From NCBI GenBank assembly GCA_933822405.4, contig CAKOGP040002025.1:62001-126000 (forward strand): a stretch of DNA of 64,000 bases, read 5' to 3'. A program made the position numbers and the translations under genes. Origin of the DNA: Cylindrotheca closterium. Its lineage: Eukaryota; Bacillariophyta; Bacillariophyceae; Bacillariales; Bacillariaceae. Below, piece by piece: positions 11,019-21,854 of this stretch; within the stretch, counting starts at the first letter, position 1; the number at the start of each line of letters is the position of its first letter. The notes below the pieces were generated by a model that ran no database searches, was not told the origin of the DNA, and saw only the letters and a list, made by a program, of their open reading frames with translations.

Positions 11019-12911
11019 TCACCAAAATGCAACAGCTTGTATCTTGGGAGGTGTGATTATTCTCGCGTTGGAGGGGATGCATAATGCCATAGAGTTGACA
11101 GCTGACTGCGGTTTTTCAAAAATATACCAGTATGTGTCGGCAAAGGAACTCCAACCACCGGAGAAATGGCAAGGCCACTTGCGAAAAATGGACGGGTCTT
11201 TCTCTGTCCTCATTGCGACTAGCTGTCCGTTCGTTGTCACATTGGAATCATTGAGTATCACGTTAACATCTGTAGTGTCAAGTACAGTTTGATGTTTTTT
11301 GAGCACCAACAAGACGGCTTGGACGCTTTCCATCGGTTCGATTGGGGCAATCACAGAGAAGTAGGTGCCTCCGTTACCACAGTATTCTAAAGTTGTACAA
11401 CGCTTTCGATCCTGGCGTATCGGATCTGCCTTGTCAACCAAATCAATATCCCCTAACCTAGGACCAGCTACAAGTTGTCTTGACGTCATCTGGTCGTACG
11501 CAGGTAGATCCAGTGTCCATGCACCAAGTGGAGACTTCCATCCTATTGTTGGGGCGGTAAGTACCTGCTTCAAAATTTGTTTGGCGTCTGTTTCCACTCC
11601 ACAATTCCATTCGTAGATGCTGCTTTCACTACGGGTATCATCATCTTCCTTAGTACCAGGTGGCAATAGAAGCTCCTTGCTCGGGTTCAGCAAATTCAAG
11701 AGTAGATAGGCGGTGAGAACGTGACCCAGCCTGCTGGCATGATGTTTGTCGCTCAGTAGTGGGCATGTTTCCCATCTAGTGCATCCAGGAAAGTACACTT
11801 CGTCAATGAACGATCCGAGGTTGACATGCCCCACAACAAAATCGTACTCTTTCGCAATGCTCGCATGTGCTTCAAACGCTTGACCCACAATTTCATTGGC
11901 AGCTGCATTTTGATGATAGGGGGTATTCCAGTAGTAGATCAACATGACCATTGCAGGTCGTTTCATTCTACTAACCTCTTCCAGCCAAACCAATAGATCG
12001 CTCTGGAGACTTTTGCGAAACAATTCTGGGTCTCCTCCAAACCAATCAATAGCGTCATTGATGGAAAATTCCCAAAGCAACAAGTCGGTATCGACTGGGA
12101 TAAAGCTGTCAAAGAAAATTGCGGTATGGAGCGAGGTTCTTGCCCCGTGACCTTGACCGATCCATTGCACAGTTGCGGTTTGCTGCCGAGTAGAATCGTC
12201 ATCTTGGTAGTCGGTAAGTAAGGCATTGAGGTAGCCAGCAAGACGAGAGTAGTATCGCTCTCCCTGTGGTATGGCTGGCTGATCCTTCGCAGCTCCACAC
12301 GTAGTGGAACCGCCACTGGCTACAATGGTAAAATTCCTCCCCTGTTTGCGTGATTTCACCAACTTGGAAATTAGTGAATCATAGGCATCTTTGTTGTAGA
12401 CTGCTGCTGAATTTTGTTGTTTAGGACGAGGAAAGGCAGCAAACAGATCGATTAGAATGGACTTGGACGACAATGTGGATGATGTCTCATTGGATGATAA
12501 ACGTTGCCACAATCCCTTATTGTCTCCAATCGAAAAATCATCATCTTCATTTGGATCTACAGCTGCAATATGAGACCCCCATATTCTCAACCATACTGTG
12601 CTGTGACCGTCTTGTGGTTCTTTTTCTTCTTCTTCGAAGGAGGAGGAGGAGGAGGAACTCTCGTCGTCTGTTGAAATGTCTTTGGTTTCATCATTGGCAT
12701 CATCATCATGACTTGATTCGTTGAACAATGCATTCGTTTGATTATCATTTCCCCTGCGTATGATAATGTTTTGGTCAATGCCATGTTCGGTTTTGTCATG
12801 TTTGGTAGCCACATCTTTCACATTGGCGAAATTGTAACCAATCTCCAAAACTTCCCGCAAACCTAATAGTAGAATGAAGCAAAACACCACGCTTTTGGCT
12901 GCAAATACCAT
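11019..12911 (-). CDS. SGNH/GDSL-hydrolase-like membrane-anchored protein (paralogue 1)
   Basis: Single exon, 630 residues from the ATG at 12911. That start is chosen because a hydrophobic anchor (about residues 2-20) follows it at once, as in both paralogues; the frame stays open 115 codons further upstream, but that part is low-complexity and unlike the paralogues. An acidic Ser-rich linker is followed by an SGNH-like core: GGSTT (Ser nucleophile block), GQGHG, WEFSIND (Gly/Asn blocks) and DKHHASRLGH (Asp-x-x-His block). A C-terminal beta-rich region of about 200 residues ends AVAFW. SGNH enzymes are esterases, lipases or carbohydrate O-acyl hydrolases; the substrate here is unknown. The N-terminal anchor implies a type II secretory-pathway protein. 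Paralogues lie at 40219 and 42367 in the opposite orientation. Confidence 0.72.
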   Translation of the reverse strand: MVFAAKSVVFCFILLLGLREVLEIGYNFANVKDVATKHDKTEHGIDQNIIIRRGNDNQTNALFNESSHDDDANDETKDISTDDESSSSSSSFEEEEKEPQDGHSTVWLRIWGSHIAAVDPNEDDDFSIGDNKGLWQRLSSNETSSTLSSKSILIDLFAAFPRPKQQNSAAVYNKDAYDSLISKLVKSRKQGRNFTIVASGGSTTCGAAKDQPAIPQGERYYSRLAGYLNALLTDYQDDDSTRQQTATVQWIGQGHGARTSLHTAIFFDSFIPVDTDLLLWEFSINDAIDWFGGDPELFRKSLQSDLLVWLEEVSRMKRPAMVMLIYYWNTPYHQNAAANEIVGQAFEAHASIAKEYDFVVGHVNLGSFIDEVYFPGCTRWETCPLLSDKHHASRLGHVLTAYLLLNLLNPSKELLLPPGTKEDDDTRSESSIYEWNCGVETDAKQILKQVLTAPTIGWKSPLGAWTLDLPAYDQMTSRQLVAGPRLGDIDLVDKADPIRQDRKRCTTLEYCGNGGTYFSVIAPIEPMESVQAVLLVLKKHQTVLDTTDVNVILNDSNVTTNGQLVAMRTEKDPSIFRKWPCHFSGGWSSFADTYWYIFEKPQSAVNSMALCIPSNARIITPPKIQAVAFW

Positions 12912-13283
12912 GCATTTTGGGTTCACTTGTTGTGATCTGGCAATGTTGGTGGTGTACGTATATAGTGGGCAAAGAGAGTTTAAAGTGGACTGGAACATTG
13001 CGCATTGGAAAGCATGAAACAGCTTTCCGCTTGTTGTTGTTGTTGTTATTGTATTGTGTGGTTGTCTGTTTTTTCCGGCAAGGTGTGACGAATTTTGCAG
13101 TCCGCTATTCAGCTCCGATGAGTCGGAAGCAAGTTCGACTACTCTGACTAACCTGACACAAACTGCAGTTCGAATTTTGAATCGACCAATACTGACAACT
13201 TGTTTGTTCTGTAGTCGGACACGGTCCCGCATCAATTTGAAAGACACATCAAACACATCAAGGCATACATCATTGTATCCAAT

Positions 13284-13850
13284 ATGATAAAGGAAGCAAT
13301 CGAAGAACTACCATCATTTTGGTGTGGCTTCGACAGTCGCATGGCAACGATCGTTGGAAATGGCCTTCTCTTCATCTCTATTTTACTCCTGTTGTTGCTT
13401 GTCGGAATGGAGATGATTCTCCACCCTAGCTTTTATGTGACCTTTTCCACGACGGATCGCATGTCTGTGTTTATTATTATTTCTGTATTGACGGCGCAAC
13501 TATTCATCTATGGCATGGCGATCATGGGTGCCTTCTACTATCGCCCAAGCATGGTGAAGGTATCTTTGGAGCTCTTGACCCTTGGAGTGACCGTGGAAAT
13601 CGGATTTGGGCTTCTGCACCTTATCTCTAGATTCAATCCGATACCACTTTTCATCTGCACATTGAAGGCTTATATCCTTTGGATACCAATGACAGCTTTC
13701 ATCAATGAATGCGATGGCATGAAAAACAGGAACGATGATTCGGAACTGTTGTTTCCATTCAAGCATCATCTTGGAAACGATGATGACGACGGTGACGAAG
13801 AAGACGAAACTTTCCCCGATCACATACGCAGAAGAACTGCGTCACAGTGA
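13284..13850 (+). CDS. Four-helix membrane protein with acidic tail
   Basis: A 188-residue single-exon frame with hydrophobic segments at about residues 24-46, 60-84, 90-112 and 118-137, then a soluble acidic tail with a run of Asp/Glu. No family was recognised; the small tetraspan layout recalls LAPTM-like or similar four-pass proteins, but no diagnostic motif is visible. It is transcribed divergently from the SGNH-like gene across about 370 bp, so the two may share a promoter. The continuous hydrophobic periodicity argues for a real gene. Confidence 0.55.
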   Translation: MIKEAIEELPSFWCGFDSRMATIVGNGLLFISILLLLLLVGMEMILHPSFYVTFSTTDRMSVFIIISVLTAQLFIYGMAIMGAFYYRPSMVKVSLELLTLGVTVEIGFGLLHLISRFNPIPLFICTLKAYILWIPMTAFINECDGMKNRNDDSELLFPFKHHLGNDDDDGDEEDETFPDHIRRRTASQ

Positions 13851-14568
13851 GAATGTCTGGCTTTTTGCGGAACTAGTTCCTTGTAAAGGTGGGCTGTTGG
13901 CTTTGATGATTGATTCGCGACTTGGAAGAAGACAAGAAAGAAGGAGGAGTCAGTCTACCACTAGTCGGAACCACTGCTCATGTTGCTTGTTTCTTGAATC
14001 ATGCTCTGTGTCATAATAGTTCGTACACATACCATCAAGACATATGCCCATGAACCGTCCTGCAAACATCGTGGGTTCCTATTTGACCGCCTGGTGCCGG
14101 ACTGTACCTTACATACCTTGGTCCAATTGAGTCGTGAAGTATGGAGTCATCAGTGGCGAGTGCTGCATACCGTAGAACAACACCAATAGAGATCTAGACG
14201 ATTGGTCCAATTTGTCCTCCCAACCTTTTGTACGTACAGTAGGAAACAGGGCTTGGAATCGTTGACACCGAAGAAATATTGCCAGCGAGGGGAAGTGTCG
14301 AAAAACAATCATTCTTAGTTACTTCTTGTCAAGCAACATGCGATTTGAAGACAAGGCTTTATTATGATTCTAACTTGAAGTATAATTTTATGAGCTATTG
14401 CTGATGGATCGTCCCACATGCTTGTTGCCTCAGACAATGACAGATTTATTTCCCCACAAACCATCCGTTTGTGTATCATGTATCAGCATTCCATGACGCA
14501 AGCTTCTTCCCCCACTTGAAACACCCGTATGAGCTCCATTACGTGTAGCTCGCACTCCTATATATTGG
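13851..14568. other. Intergenic, nothing recognised
   Basis: A stretch of about 700 bp between convergent genes. The short frames here have no domain features and mismatch the codon character of the neighbours. Confidence 0.5.
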
Positions 14569-16541
14569 TTACCACCAGTAGGCCGTTTTGACACACGCCG
14601 TGGTAGGGTACATGGTACAATCTCCATTGGCATCAAAGGATGCTTTCATGTAGGTTTTACACCCGTCCCAAGCGGCTTCCTTCTGGACTTCCTTCACTAT
14701 CGTATAATATCCAGGTCCGGTCGAATGGTACTGGAACTGACACCCATCGCATACTGAAAATATCATCAAAGATTTGGTGTCAGGGTTGATTTGCACCGCA
14801 ACGACAAACTTTTGCCCATTTTGAATCTCTATTGGCTTGACATAGGAGTCGCCAAAGAAATCAAGCGATCCAGAAGATGTCATTTCATGATCCAAATGTT
14901 TGCAAGAGAGTTTCACCCCACTTGCAACGAAAGCGAGCCGTGTGCACTCCAGCCTATGACAACCTTGTTTCCAGTGTTGGGTCTGACACCTGGGAGAACA
15001 GTAAAGTGCCACGAGGCATTTGGTACATTTCATCCCGCCCTTGCCCAAAGACTTGCTGCAGTTAGCACAGATATTTTTTTGCTTCTTTTTAGCATCCCGA
15101 ACTTTGTCGGCCTCCGATCTCGTAAAGTCACATATCATTTGGCCAACGTTGTTTGTAGGATGCAGAAGGGTCATCATTGCTGGGGTTGTCCCATCATTGT
15201 TTTTGATGTGGATAGATGCATGATATCGGTGCAAAAGAGAATGTGCAATCTCCTCACGATTGCTTTTCAAAATTTCATGTAGGACTGTGTTGCCATTGTG
15301 ATCCTGCAAATCAACCAGGAGCTGCCTCTTGTCTTGCCCCTTGCCATTCGCAAGTCGAATGTTTTCAGCCGGAACCCAAACTTCCTTGCCAAAACTTGGA
15401 ACAAATACACTTCGTTGGCTCGTCAGATAGTCGTACCCGCCTACAATCCCTTTCTTACCATTCAAGTGCGTCGTAGTCAAGTCATTCAATACCACTTCCT
15501 TTCCATACAGGTTGACTGATTTGGCAGCAGAAATACACATGTCGACAAAGCGCATCGACATTGGTGTGGCATCGCATCCAGCTGCATAGTGTACAATGGA
15601 CTTGCCCAGGGCATCTTGGGCATCTGGACGCGCTCCAGCTTGAAGCAGAAGTGCCGCGACGGTGAGAAGGGATGGATTGTGCGCCATATTCTTGTCCTCA
15701 ACCATAGCACAGGCAATAAGAAGCAGAGGACTCCACGATCCTGATTCGTGGGCTTCCAAAAGCAGTCGAAGCCTATTCTGTCTTGAGTATGGAGGCTTCA
15801 AGTTGGCACAGACTAGCCCAATGGCTCTTTGAACCGTAGCCACGTCGCCTTGGAGGCACGCAATGGCAAAAGGAGATGTGTCGAGAGTTAGGTTGGTTTG
15901 GTTGAGATCAACCAAGCCAATGTCTTTCAGAACTACTTGAGCAAAATTTTGATTGACTGCCGACACCCAATGGGAAATCTTCAAAGTACAATAATGGAAT
16001 GACAGTGAGAGATGAAAGCCCGGAACTGAATCAAATGCATGGCAAGTTGTCGTACCTCTTGGGCCTGAGATGTCACAGCTTTTGCCGAGGGTAAAGGTAG
16101 ACAAGCATAGCTTGTGATTTGAAAATCATCACACCAGCTAACACACAAGTCCTTTGGTGGATCGTAAACTGAGATTTCTTGGAAACTGCCGTAGGTGGAA
16201 CAATCATTGTTGTCGTCGGTAAACGGTGTGATGACAATTTTCTTTTTGTTTGTATTGATGCGAGTAGAATTTGGTTTCGAGACAGCATCCCCCAAACCAG
16301 CTCGATTTCCAACTTTTGCCGCTGGTTTCAAGTTTAGTTGAGCAGATATTGGAACGCAATTCTCACTGTTTTCCTTTGCATCATCATTGCACCCAGGAGT
16401 AGGAGAATCACGATATGGTTGAGAAACGGTATTAAAATCAGGAAGCAGAACACCTGGCATGACCCAACCATCCTCCTTGTTGTACCGATGTAGTTCCAGC
16501 ACTTTGATTCCAAGCACACTTCGTTCTTGTTTCGGTTTCAT
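14569..16541 (-). CDS. Ankyrin-repeat protein with MYND zinc finger
   Basis: Two exons: 16541-16056 and 15978-14569, joined in phase 0 across a 77-nt GT-AG intron (GTACG donor after QAQE, then ISHWVSA). The product is 631 residues. Degenerate ankyrin-type repeats occupy about residues 195-430 (for example the LLLQAGARPDAQDALGKS segment and the NGNTVLHEIL segment). A MYND finger follows at about 466-507 with the Cys/His series CANC, KCTKC, YCSPRCQ, HWKQGCHRLEC. MYND fingers are protein-interaction modules that bind Pro-rich partners. The C-terminal ~120 residues are unassigned. The N-terminal 160 residues look disordered. Ankyrin-plus-MYND proteins are common in diatoms and their roles are mostly unknown. 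TATAAATA lies directly before the ATG. Confidence 0.8.
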
Positions 16542-16763
16542 TATATTTATAGTGGATCAAGTGGATAGATTATCTGCGTAGGAGCTGATTGCTCCACTTG
16601 GAAAGAAGTTGAATGGCGCGAAGTTTGTGTTGAAGCTCGGAAACCAAATTCATCTTTAATTTCAAACATCAAACGGCTCGATTCCACCACATGAGAATCA
16701 TTGGTTGCGTATCATCATTCGGAAGCAGCTTTGGACTGCTTCTCATGTTTATATGCAACTCGG

Positions 16764-16780
16764 ATGTGTGGGTCGTGACA
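16764..16780 (+). promoter_or_regulatory. Conserved upstream block of RS/Cys-rich gene A
   Basis: ATGTGTGGGTCGTGACA lies about 200 bp before the start codon and recurs almost exactly (one base changed) at 19206-19222, about 220 bp before the paralogue. The surrounding intergenic sequence is also alignable, so the duplication included the promoter; this is the best-conserved stretch. Confidence 0.4.
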
Positions 16781-16981
16781 TTCGCGACAAGCATTAATGA
16801 TTATGTAGCAATTTATTATCTTTACTCAATAGCCAGGTGCAAAACGTGCCATTCGGAGCTTATCTTGCTCTCTCCTGTGAATTCAAGTTTCATTTGCCAA
16901 AGCACAACACAATCCCAACAAAAGAACACCTATTGATACGTTTGATCCACTCCCATCGACTCAAGCAAACAGTAACTCACC

Positions 16982-19021
16982 ATGGCCGAAGGAGGCGTAA
17001 ACGAAGACGATGTCGCAAAAATGCTGCAAGAAATCTATCAAGAAGCGGGCAAAGAAATGGACGAAGCCACGATGCAGATGATGCAACGAATCAACCGTCA
17101 AGCCCATAAAGAAAGAAATGAAGAATCAAAAAGGCCTTCGGACTATGGATTTGAAAGTCAACAACGCGGGATGAAAACTATTGCAGAGAATAGTATCGTG
17201 GAAAGAATTGATTCTTCTCCGGATATTGATTCAACTAGCGGATCAGATTCGAGAAGTGAAAGGTCCAAGTCTTATTCCCGGGATTCGAGAAGTCCTCACT
17301 CAACATCGCGGTCCCAATCACCTGGGGGCTCGAGAAGCTATTACTCGCAATCACCCTCAAAATCACCTGGGGGTTCGAGAAGTTATTCGGGTAGCAGATC
17401 CTATTCACGTAGAGGATCACATTCAGGTAGCCGATCATATTCAGGTAGCCGATCATATTCAGGTAGGGGATCACGTTCAAACAGCCGATCATATTCAGGT
17501 TCCAGATCACGTTCAGACAGTCGATCATACTCAGGTTCCAGGTCACGTTCAGGTAGCAGATCGCGCTCAGGCAGCAGATCACGTTCAGGTAGCGGATCAC
17601 GTTCACGTTCAGGTAGCGGATCACGTTCACGTTCAGGTAGCAGATCATATTCAGGTAGCCGATCACATTCGAGAAGCAGGAGGTCCTCCGAACGGTCGGT
17701 TTTGCCTGGAGGTTCACGAAGGTATCGCTCATCAGGGCGATCCCGATCGCCATCACCTGGAGATTCTCGAAGTTACTACTCATCAGATCGATCACGATCA
17801 CGTTCACCAGGGGATTCTCGGAGTCACTACTCCCAAGAACTATCAACGGTGGACCAAGAGCAAGCATCATCACCATCGCTAAATTCCAAGCCCGAGCTAG
17901 CTGATGACGACTCATACCATTCGTCTGAGTCTGATGGCGGAAATGGAAGGTGCACCTTCGCAGTTTGCGCAGTAGTCCTCTGTCTCCTAATAGGCGCTGG
18001 CCTGGGGATTGGTTTCGGAGTTGCCGCTGCAAACAAAGGGCCTTCAACGCAGGGCGTTGCTCCCCCGGCCAATGTGAAAGACTACAAGGAGTATACTGTC
18101 TACGGAACGGCTCTAATTAAGTACAATTCTACTGTGGTTTCAAGTGAGCAAGAGTGTTTTGAGTTCTGTGCACCCTTCGATGCCTTCAGCTTTCAACGAC
18201 CGGACGTTTGTACCTGCTTTGATAATCCTACCTGTTGGTTGGAGTGGGGAGAGAACGTGGATACCACACTCTTTTCTGGCAACGTCTATAGCAAAACTCC
18301 TCTCGATTTTTGCGAGTTTGACTACTGCGACGTCTATACTGAAGATGGACTCTGCTTTACAGGCAATGAAGAAGACTGTCGGCTTTATGCATTGTATGGA
18401 CCGTCCTTGTATCAAATGGCAGCGGGTCAAACACCGGGAAGCCTGGAAGACTGCTTGGATTTGTGCGCTCCTTACGATGCGGCAGCCTTTGGAAACTTTA
18501 CCGATTGTTCATGTTATAACAATGTCCAATGTAAACTAAGATGGGGCGATGAAATTGATTCCGAGAACTTCATTGGGACAATCTACACGAAACGAAGTTT
18601 ACAAGAGTGTGACGAAGACTACTGTGCTACAGTTGGAAACGATGGACTATGCTTTACGGGAAATACCCAGTCCTACAGCAGCTATTCTTTGTTCGGCAAT
18701 AATTTGGAGGAAACGGCAGCGAGCAACGATGTGAACAACGAAGAGGAATGCCACGTATTTTGCAAGGAATACGATTCCGCTCAGTTTCTCAACTTTCAAG
18801 ACCCAAAGTGCAAGTGTTACAATGGCGCAGAATGCTGGTTGGCCTGGCCCCCAGATGTGACAACCAGTACTGTCGAATATACAGGCGATGTGTATAGCGA
18901 TAAGGAACTCCAATTCTGTGGCTTTGACTACTGCGATCAGTTTCCAGACGGGGAATTATGTACCGGTACTGGTACTCCTGTTGGGAATAGTACAGTTGCA
19001 GTTGGGAATAATACACAATAG
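16982..19021 (+). CDS. Type II membrane protein: RS-rich cytosolic domain, three Cys-rich repeats
   Basis: Single exon, 679 residues. Residues 1-90 form an acidic helical N-terminus. About 94-290 are dominated by RS, RSYSGS and RSRSGS repeats like those of SR splicing factors. One membrane segment follows at about 325-347 (LLIGAGLGIGFGVAAA). Then come three ~98-residue repeats, each with an ECxxFC/CLDLC pair, a CxCY element, CWLEWG or a variant, VYSK, DYC and LCFTGN. The Cys spacing recalls PAN/Apple or WSC modules but no firm family match can be made by eye. Topology suggests an extracellular or luminal Cys-rich part. The RS region may be a phosphorylated or polyanionic tail; a splicing role is unlikely with a membrane anchor. 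Tandem paralogue at 19445. Confidence 0.75.
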   Translation: MAEGGVNEDDVAKMLQEIYQEAGKEMDEATMQMMQRINRQAHKERNEESKRPSDYGFESQQRGMKTIAENSIVERIDSSPDIDSTSGSDSRSERSKSYSRDSRSPHSTSRSQSPGGSRSYYSQSPSKSPGGSRSYSGSRSYSRRGSHSGSRSYSGSRSYSGRGSRSNSRSYSGSRSRSDSRSYSGSRSRSGSRSRSGSRSRSGSGSRSRSGSGSRSRSGSRSYSGSRSHSRSRRSSERSVLPGGSRRYRSSGRSRSPSPGDSRSYYSSDRSRSRSPGDSRSHYSQELSTVDQEQASSPSLNSKPELADDDSYHSSESDGGNGRCTFAVCAVVLCLLIGAGLGIGFGVAAANKGPSTQGVAPPANVKDYKEYTVYGTALIKYNSTVVSSEQECFEFCAPFDAFSFQRPDVCTCFDNPTCWLEWGENVDTTLFSGNVYSKTPLDFCEFDYCDVYTEDGLCFTGNEEDCRLYALYGPSLYQMAAGQTPGSLEDCLDLCAPYDAAAFGNFTDCSCYNNVQCKLRWGDEIDSENFIGTIYTKRSLQECDEDYCATVGNDGLCFTGNTQSYSSYSLFGNNLEETAASNDVNNEEECHVFCKEYDSAQFLNFQDPKCKCYNGAECWLAWPPDVTTSTVEYTGDVYSDKELQFCGFDYCDQFPDGELCTGTGTPVGNSTVAVGNNTQ

Positions 19022-19205
19022 AAATAATGTCTTGCATATATCTGATGAATCAAGAAGAATCTTGCCTTTTAGTGCCCAGAAGCCGTTGTTTGAACTTCTC
19101 ATTTCAAACACGGATGGATTGATTCATTCGTGCAAGCCCGCATGGTCATCGGTCCCACCACATGTATTCTGGAAGCAGGTTGGATTGCACTGATTAGTAA
19201 CTTGG

Positions 19206-19222
19206 ACGTGTGGGTCGTGACA
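19206..19222 (+). promoter_or_regulatory. Conserved upstream block of Cys-rich gene B
   Basis: ACGTGTGGGTCGTGACA, matching 16764-16780 at all but one base. A shared cis element is inferred from this conservation within more diverged flanks. Confidence 0.4.
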
Positions 19223-19444
19223 CACTCGATGAGCATTTATGATGACGAGTATGTGGCATTCACCTTGCAGACACGAGAGGTGGAAAGTGCTTCCATCCGG
19301 AGCATTGCATTCGGTTATCTTGCTTTCTCGTTAGTAAAATCGAGCTTTAGCCACGAACAACACAGGACAGTCCTAGCATCCCCTTTTTACAAAGAGTTGC
19401 TACAGAAGAACACTTATTCTTACTCGTGATCTACACCCATCATC

Positions 19445-21631
19445 ATGGCCAAAGAAACCGCAGCCGATGATGAAGTCGCAAAATTTCTGGAAGAACTTTA
19501 TAAAGAAGGAGACATAGAAATGGACGAAGCAACCATTCAAATGATTAGAGAAAGAAATGAAGAATCACAAAGGCCGTCAGACTTACAATCGCAAAGTCAA
19601 CAACATGCAATGATAACTACTGCAGAGAATAATATTGAGGAACCAATTGAATCATATCCGGATATTGATTCAACTAGCGGATCAGATGATGATTCGAGAA
19701 ACCATATGTCCAATTCTTTCTCTCGGGATTGGAGAAGTCATGACGACTCACAATCGCCGTGGCCAATGCCTGAAGACTTGAGAATCTATCACCCTTCAGA
19801 ACAACGATCACGACCATCATCATCATCAAAGGATTCTGGACAGCACTACTCTGAAGGATTATCACCAGGCGAGACATCCGAGCAAGTACAAGCAGAGGTA
19901 CCATCCCCAGAACCCAAGCCCGAGGAAAGTGATGACAGCTCGGACCTTTCGTCCCAGAGCACCGGAGTAAAATGTTCCACGATAGGTTTGGTAGCATTCG
20001 CATGGCTTATTGTTGGTGTTGGTTTGGGGGTTGGCTTTGGAATTGCTGCTGCAAACAAGGATGACGAGCCAGCTGCATCCACAGCGGACTCTACTGGCGG
20101 CGACAAGCAGGACCACGATGCTGTTGGTGCGATCAAATTGCTGGATTCCAAGGACTATTTCCTGTTTGGTGGTGAGGAACTGGCAGCCACCATGGAGGCC
20201 ATTGACGTGTCAGCCTGTCTAGAATTTTGCAAAGAGTATGACGCCATGCAGTATCTCCAAGTCCAAGATATGTGCGCCTGCTACAACTCTGTCTCCTGCC
20301 TCATGCCATGGGGACCCAAAGTCGACACTACTAACTATCAGTTTGTAGGAGACTTGTACACCAAGAATGAACTCGAGGAATGTTCGGAAGACTACTGCCA
20401 AGCATTGCAGGACAAAGACGGACTTTGCTTCACAGCCAATTATCAAGACTACACAGAATATTCGCTTCACGGGGTAAACATTGTTGAACGAGAATCCCAA
20501 AGGGTGGAGACACTGGAGGAATGCTTGGATCTCTGTTCACCATACGACACCGCCAGTTTCTTGAATTGGAAAGATTGCACTTGTTACGATCAAGCCGAGT
20601 GTTGGTTGGAATGGGGTGATTCCTTTGACACTCCGTTGCTGTTGGGAATGGTATATAGCAAGAAACCGTTGGACGTTTGTTTGGAAACCTATTGCGAAAT
20701 CTATCAAGACGCTCGCTGTTTCAAGGGCAATGTACAAGACTCCAAGGAGTACAGTGTCGTTGGCACGGCTCTAACCGAGCTAAATTCTACTTTGGTTTCA
20801 AGCGAGGAAGAGTGCCTCGAGTTATGTGCACCATACGATGCAGCCAGTTTTCGACGACCGGACGTTTGCACCTGCTATGAAAATCCTACCTGTTGGTTGG
20901 AGTGGGGCGAGAACGTAGATACATCACTCTTCTTTGGCAACGTTTACAGCAAAACACCTCTCGATTTTTGCGAGTTTGACTACTGCGACGTCAACAATCC
21001 AGATTCACTATGCTTTACTGGCAATGAAGAGGACTATCGATTCTATTCATTGTATGGTGAGTCCATGGTGGAAATGGCATCCGGTCAAACACCGGGAAGT
21101 TTGCAAGCCTGCTTGGACTTGTGCGCCCCTTACGATGCGGCAGCCTTTGAGAACTTTGCCGATTGTTCATGCTATAACTCTGTCCAATGTTTACTACGAT
21201 GGGGAAATGAAATTGATTCAGATGACTTTTTTGGGACAGTCTACACTAAGAGAGGCTTGCAAGAGTGTGAACTAGACTACTGTGACGCCGTTGGAAATGA
21301 TGGACTCTGTTTTACTGGAAGTACCAAGTCCTACAGCACCTACTCTTTGTTCGGCAATAATATGGAGGAAATGGCAGCGAGCAACGATGTGAAGAATAAA
21401 GAGGAATGTCTCGACTTTTGCAAGGAATATGATTCCGCTCAATATCTTAACTTTCAAGACCCAAAGTGCAAGTGCTATAATGGCGCAGAATGCTGGTTGG
21501 CCTGGCCTCCAGATGTGACAACCAGTGGTGTCGAGTATACGGGCGATGTGTACAGCAAGGAGGAGCTCCAATTCTGCAGCTTCAGCTACTGCAGCGGGAA
21601 TCTGTGTGCTTCTGGGAATAATAGACAATAG
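19445..21631 (+). CDS. Type II membrane protein with five Cys-rich repeats (paralogue of 16982)
   Basis: Single exon, 728 residues. The N-terminal 60 residues match the neighbour (DEATIQMI, ERNEESQRPSD, DIDSTSGSD), but the RS expansion is missing and the region is simply Ser/Asp/Pro-rich. The membrane segment is at about 178-200. Five Cys-rich repeats begin near residue 235; the last three correspond one-to-one with the three repeats of the neighbour, and the first two are extra. The conserved CAPYDAA, CWLEWG, VYSK and CFTGN motifs are the same. It arose by local duplication including the promoter. The function is unknown; a cell-surface or silica/cell-wall-associated role is possible but not shown by the sequence. 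Confidence 0.75.
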   Translation: MAKETAADDEVAKFLEELYKEGDIEMDEATIQMIRERNEESQRPSDLQSQSQQHAMITTAENNIEEPIESYPDIDSTSGSDDDSRNHMSNSFSRDWRSHDDSQSPWPMPEDLRIYHPSEQRSRPSSSSKDSGQHYSEGLSPGETSEQVQAEVPSPEPKPEESDDSSDLSSQSTGVKCSTIGLVAFAWLIVGVGLGVGFGIAAANKDDEPAASTADSTGGDKQDHDAVGAIKLLDSKDYFLFGGEELAATMEAIDVSACLEFCKEYDAMQYLQVQDMCACYNSVSCLMPWGPKVDTTNYQFVGDLYTKNELEECSEDYCQALQDKDGLCFTANYQDYTEYSLHGVNIVERESQRVETLEECLDLCSPYDTASFLNWKDCTCYDQAECWLEWGDSFDTPLLLGMVYSKKPLDVCLETYCEIYQDARCFKGNVQDSKEYSVVGTALTELNSTLVSSEEECLELCAPYDAASFRRPDVCTCYENPTCWLEWGENVDTSLFFGNVYSKTPLDFCEFDYCDVNNPDSLCFTGNEEDYRFYSLYGESMVEMASGQTPGSLQACLDLCAPYDAAAFENFADCSCYNSVQCLLRWGNEIDSDDFFGTVYTKRGLQECELDYCDAVGNDGLCFTGSTKSYSTYSLFGNNMEEMAASNDVKNKEECLDFCKEYDSAQYLNFQDPKCKCYNGAECWLAWPPDVTTSGVEYTGDVYSKEELQFCSFSYCSGNLCASGNNRQ

Positions 21632-21854
21632 AGAGAGTTAATGGAGTGTATATCTAATGTATCAAAAGAAGAACTGGCCTTTTACTGTAGTACAGTAGAG
21701 TACGGGAGTCGCTGCCGAAAACTGTACTTCTTCCATCCAGTCCAACTGGTCAACCACCTCAGAATTGTGGCGGGCGATTGAGTGACGACGACTCCCATCA
21801 CTTTGAAAGGCGTATCCTACCACCGGTGCATACGCAAGCGAAACACATTATTCT

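Noticed and set aside
12912..13256. 115-codon N-terminal extension of the SGNH-like gene 1
   Set aside because: Low-complexity Thr repeats and no similarity to the paralogues, whose membrane anchor is at the very N-terminus. Treated as leader DNA.
17235..18047. Minus-strand frame of 270 codons over the RS repeat
   Set aside because: It is the reverse-strand reading of the RS repeats and lacks any domain or plausible start.
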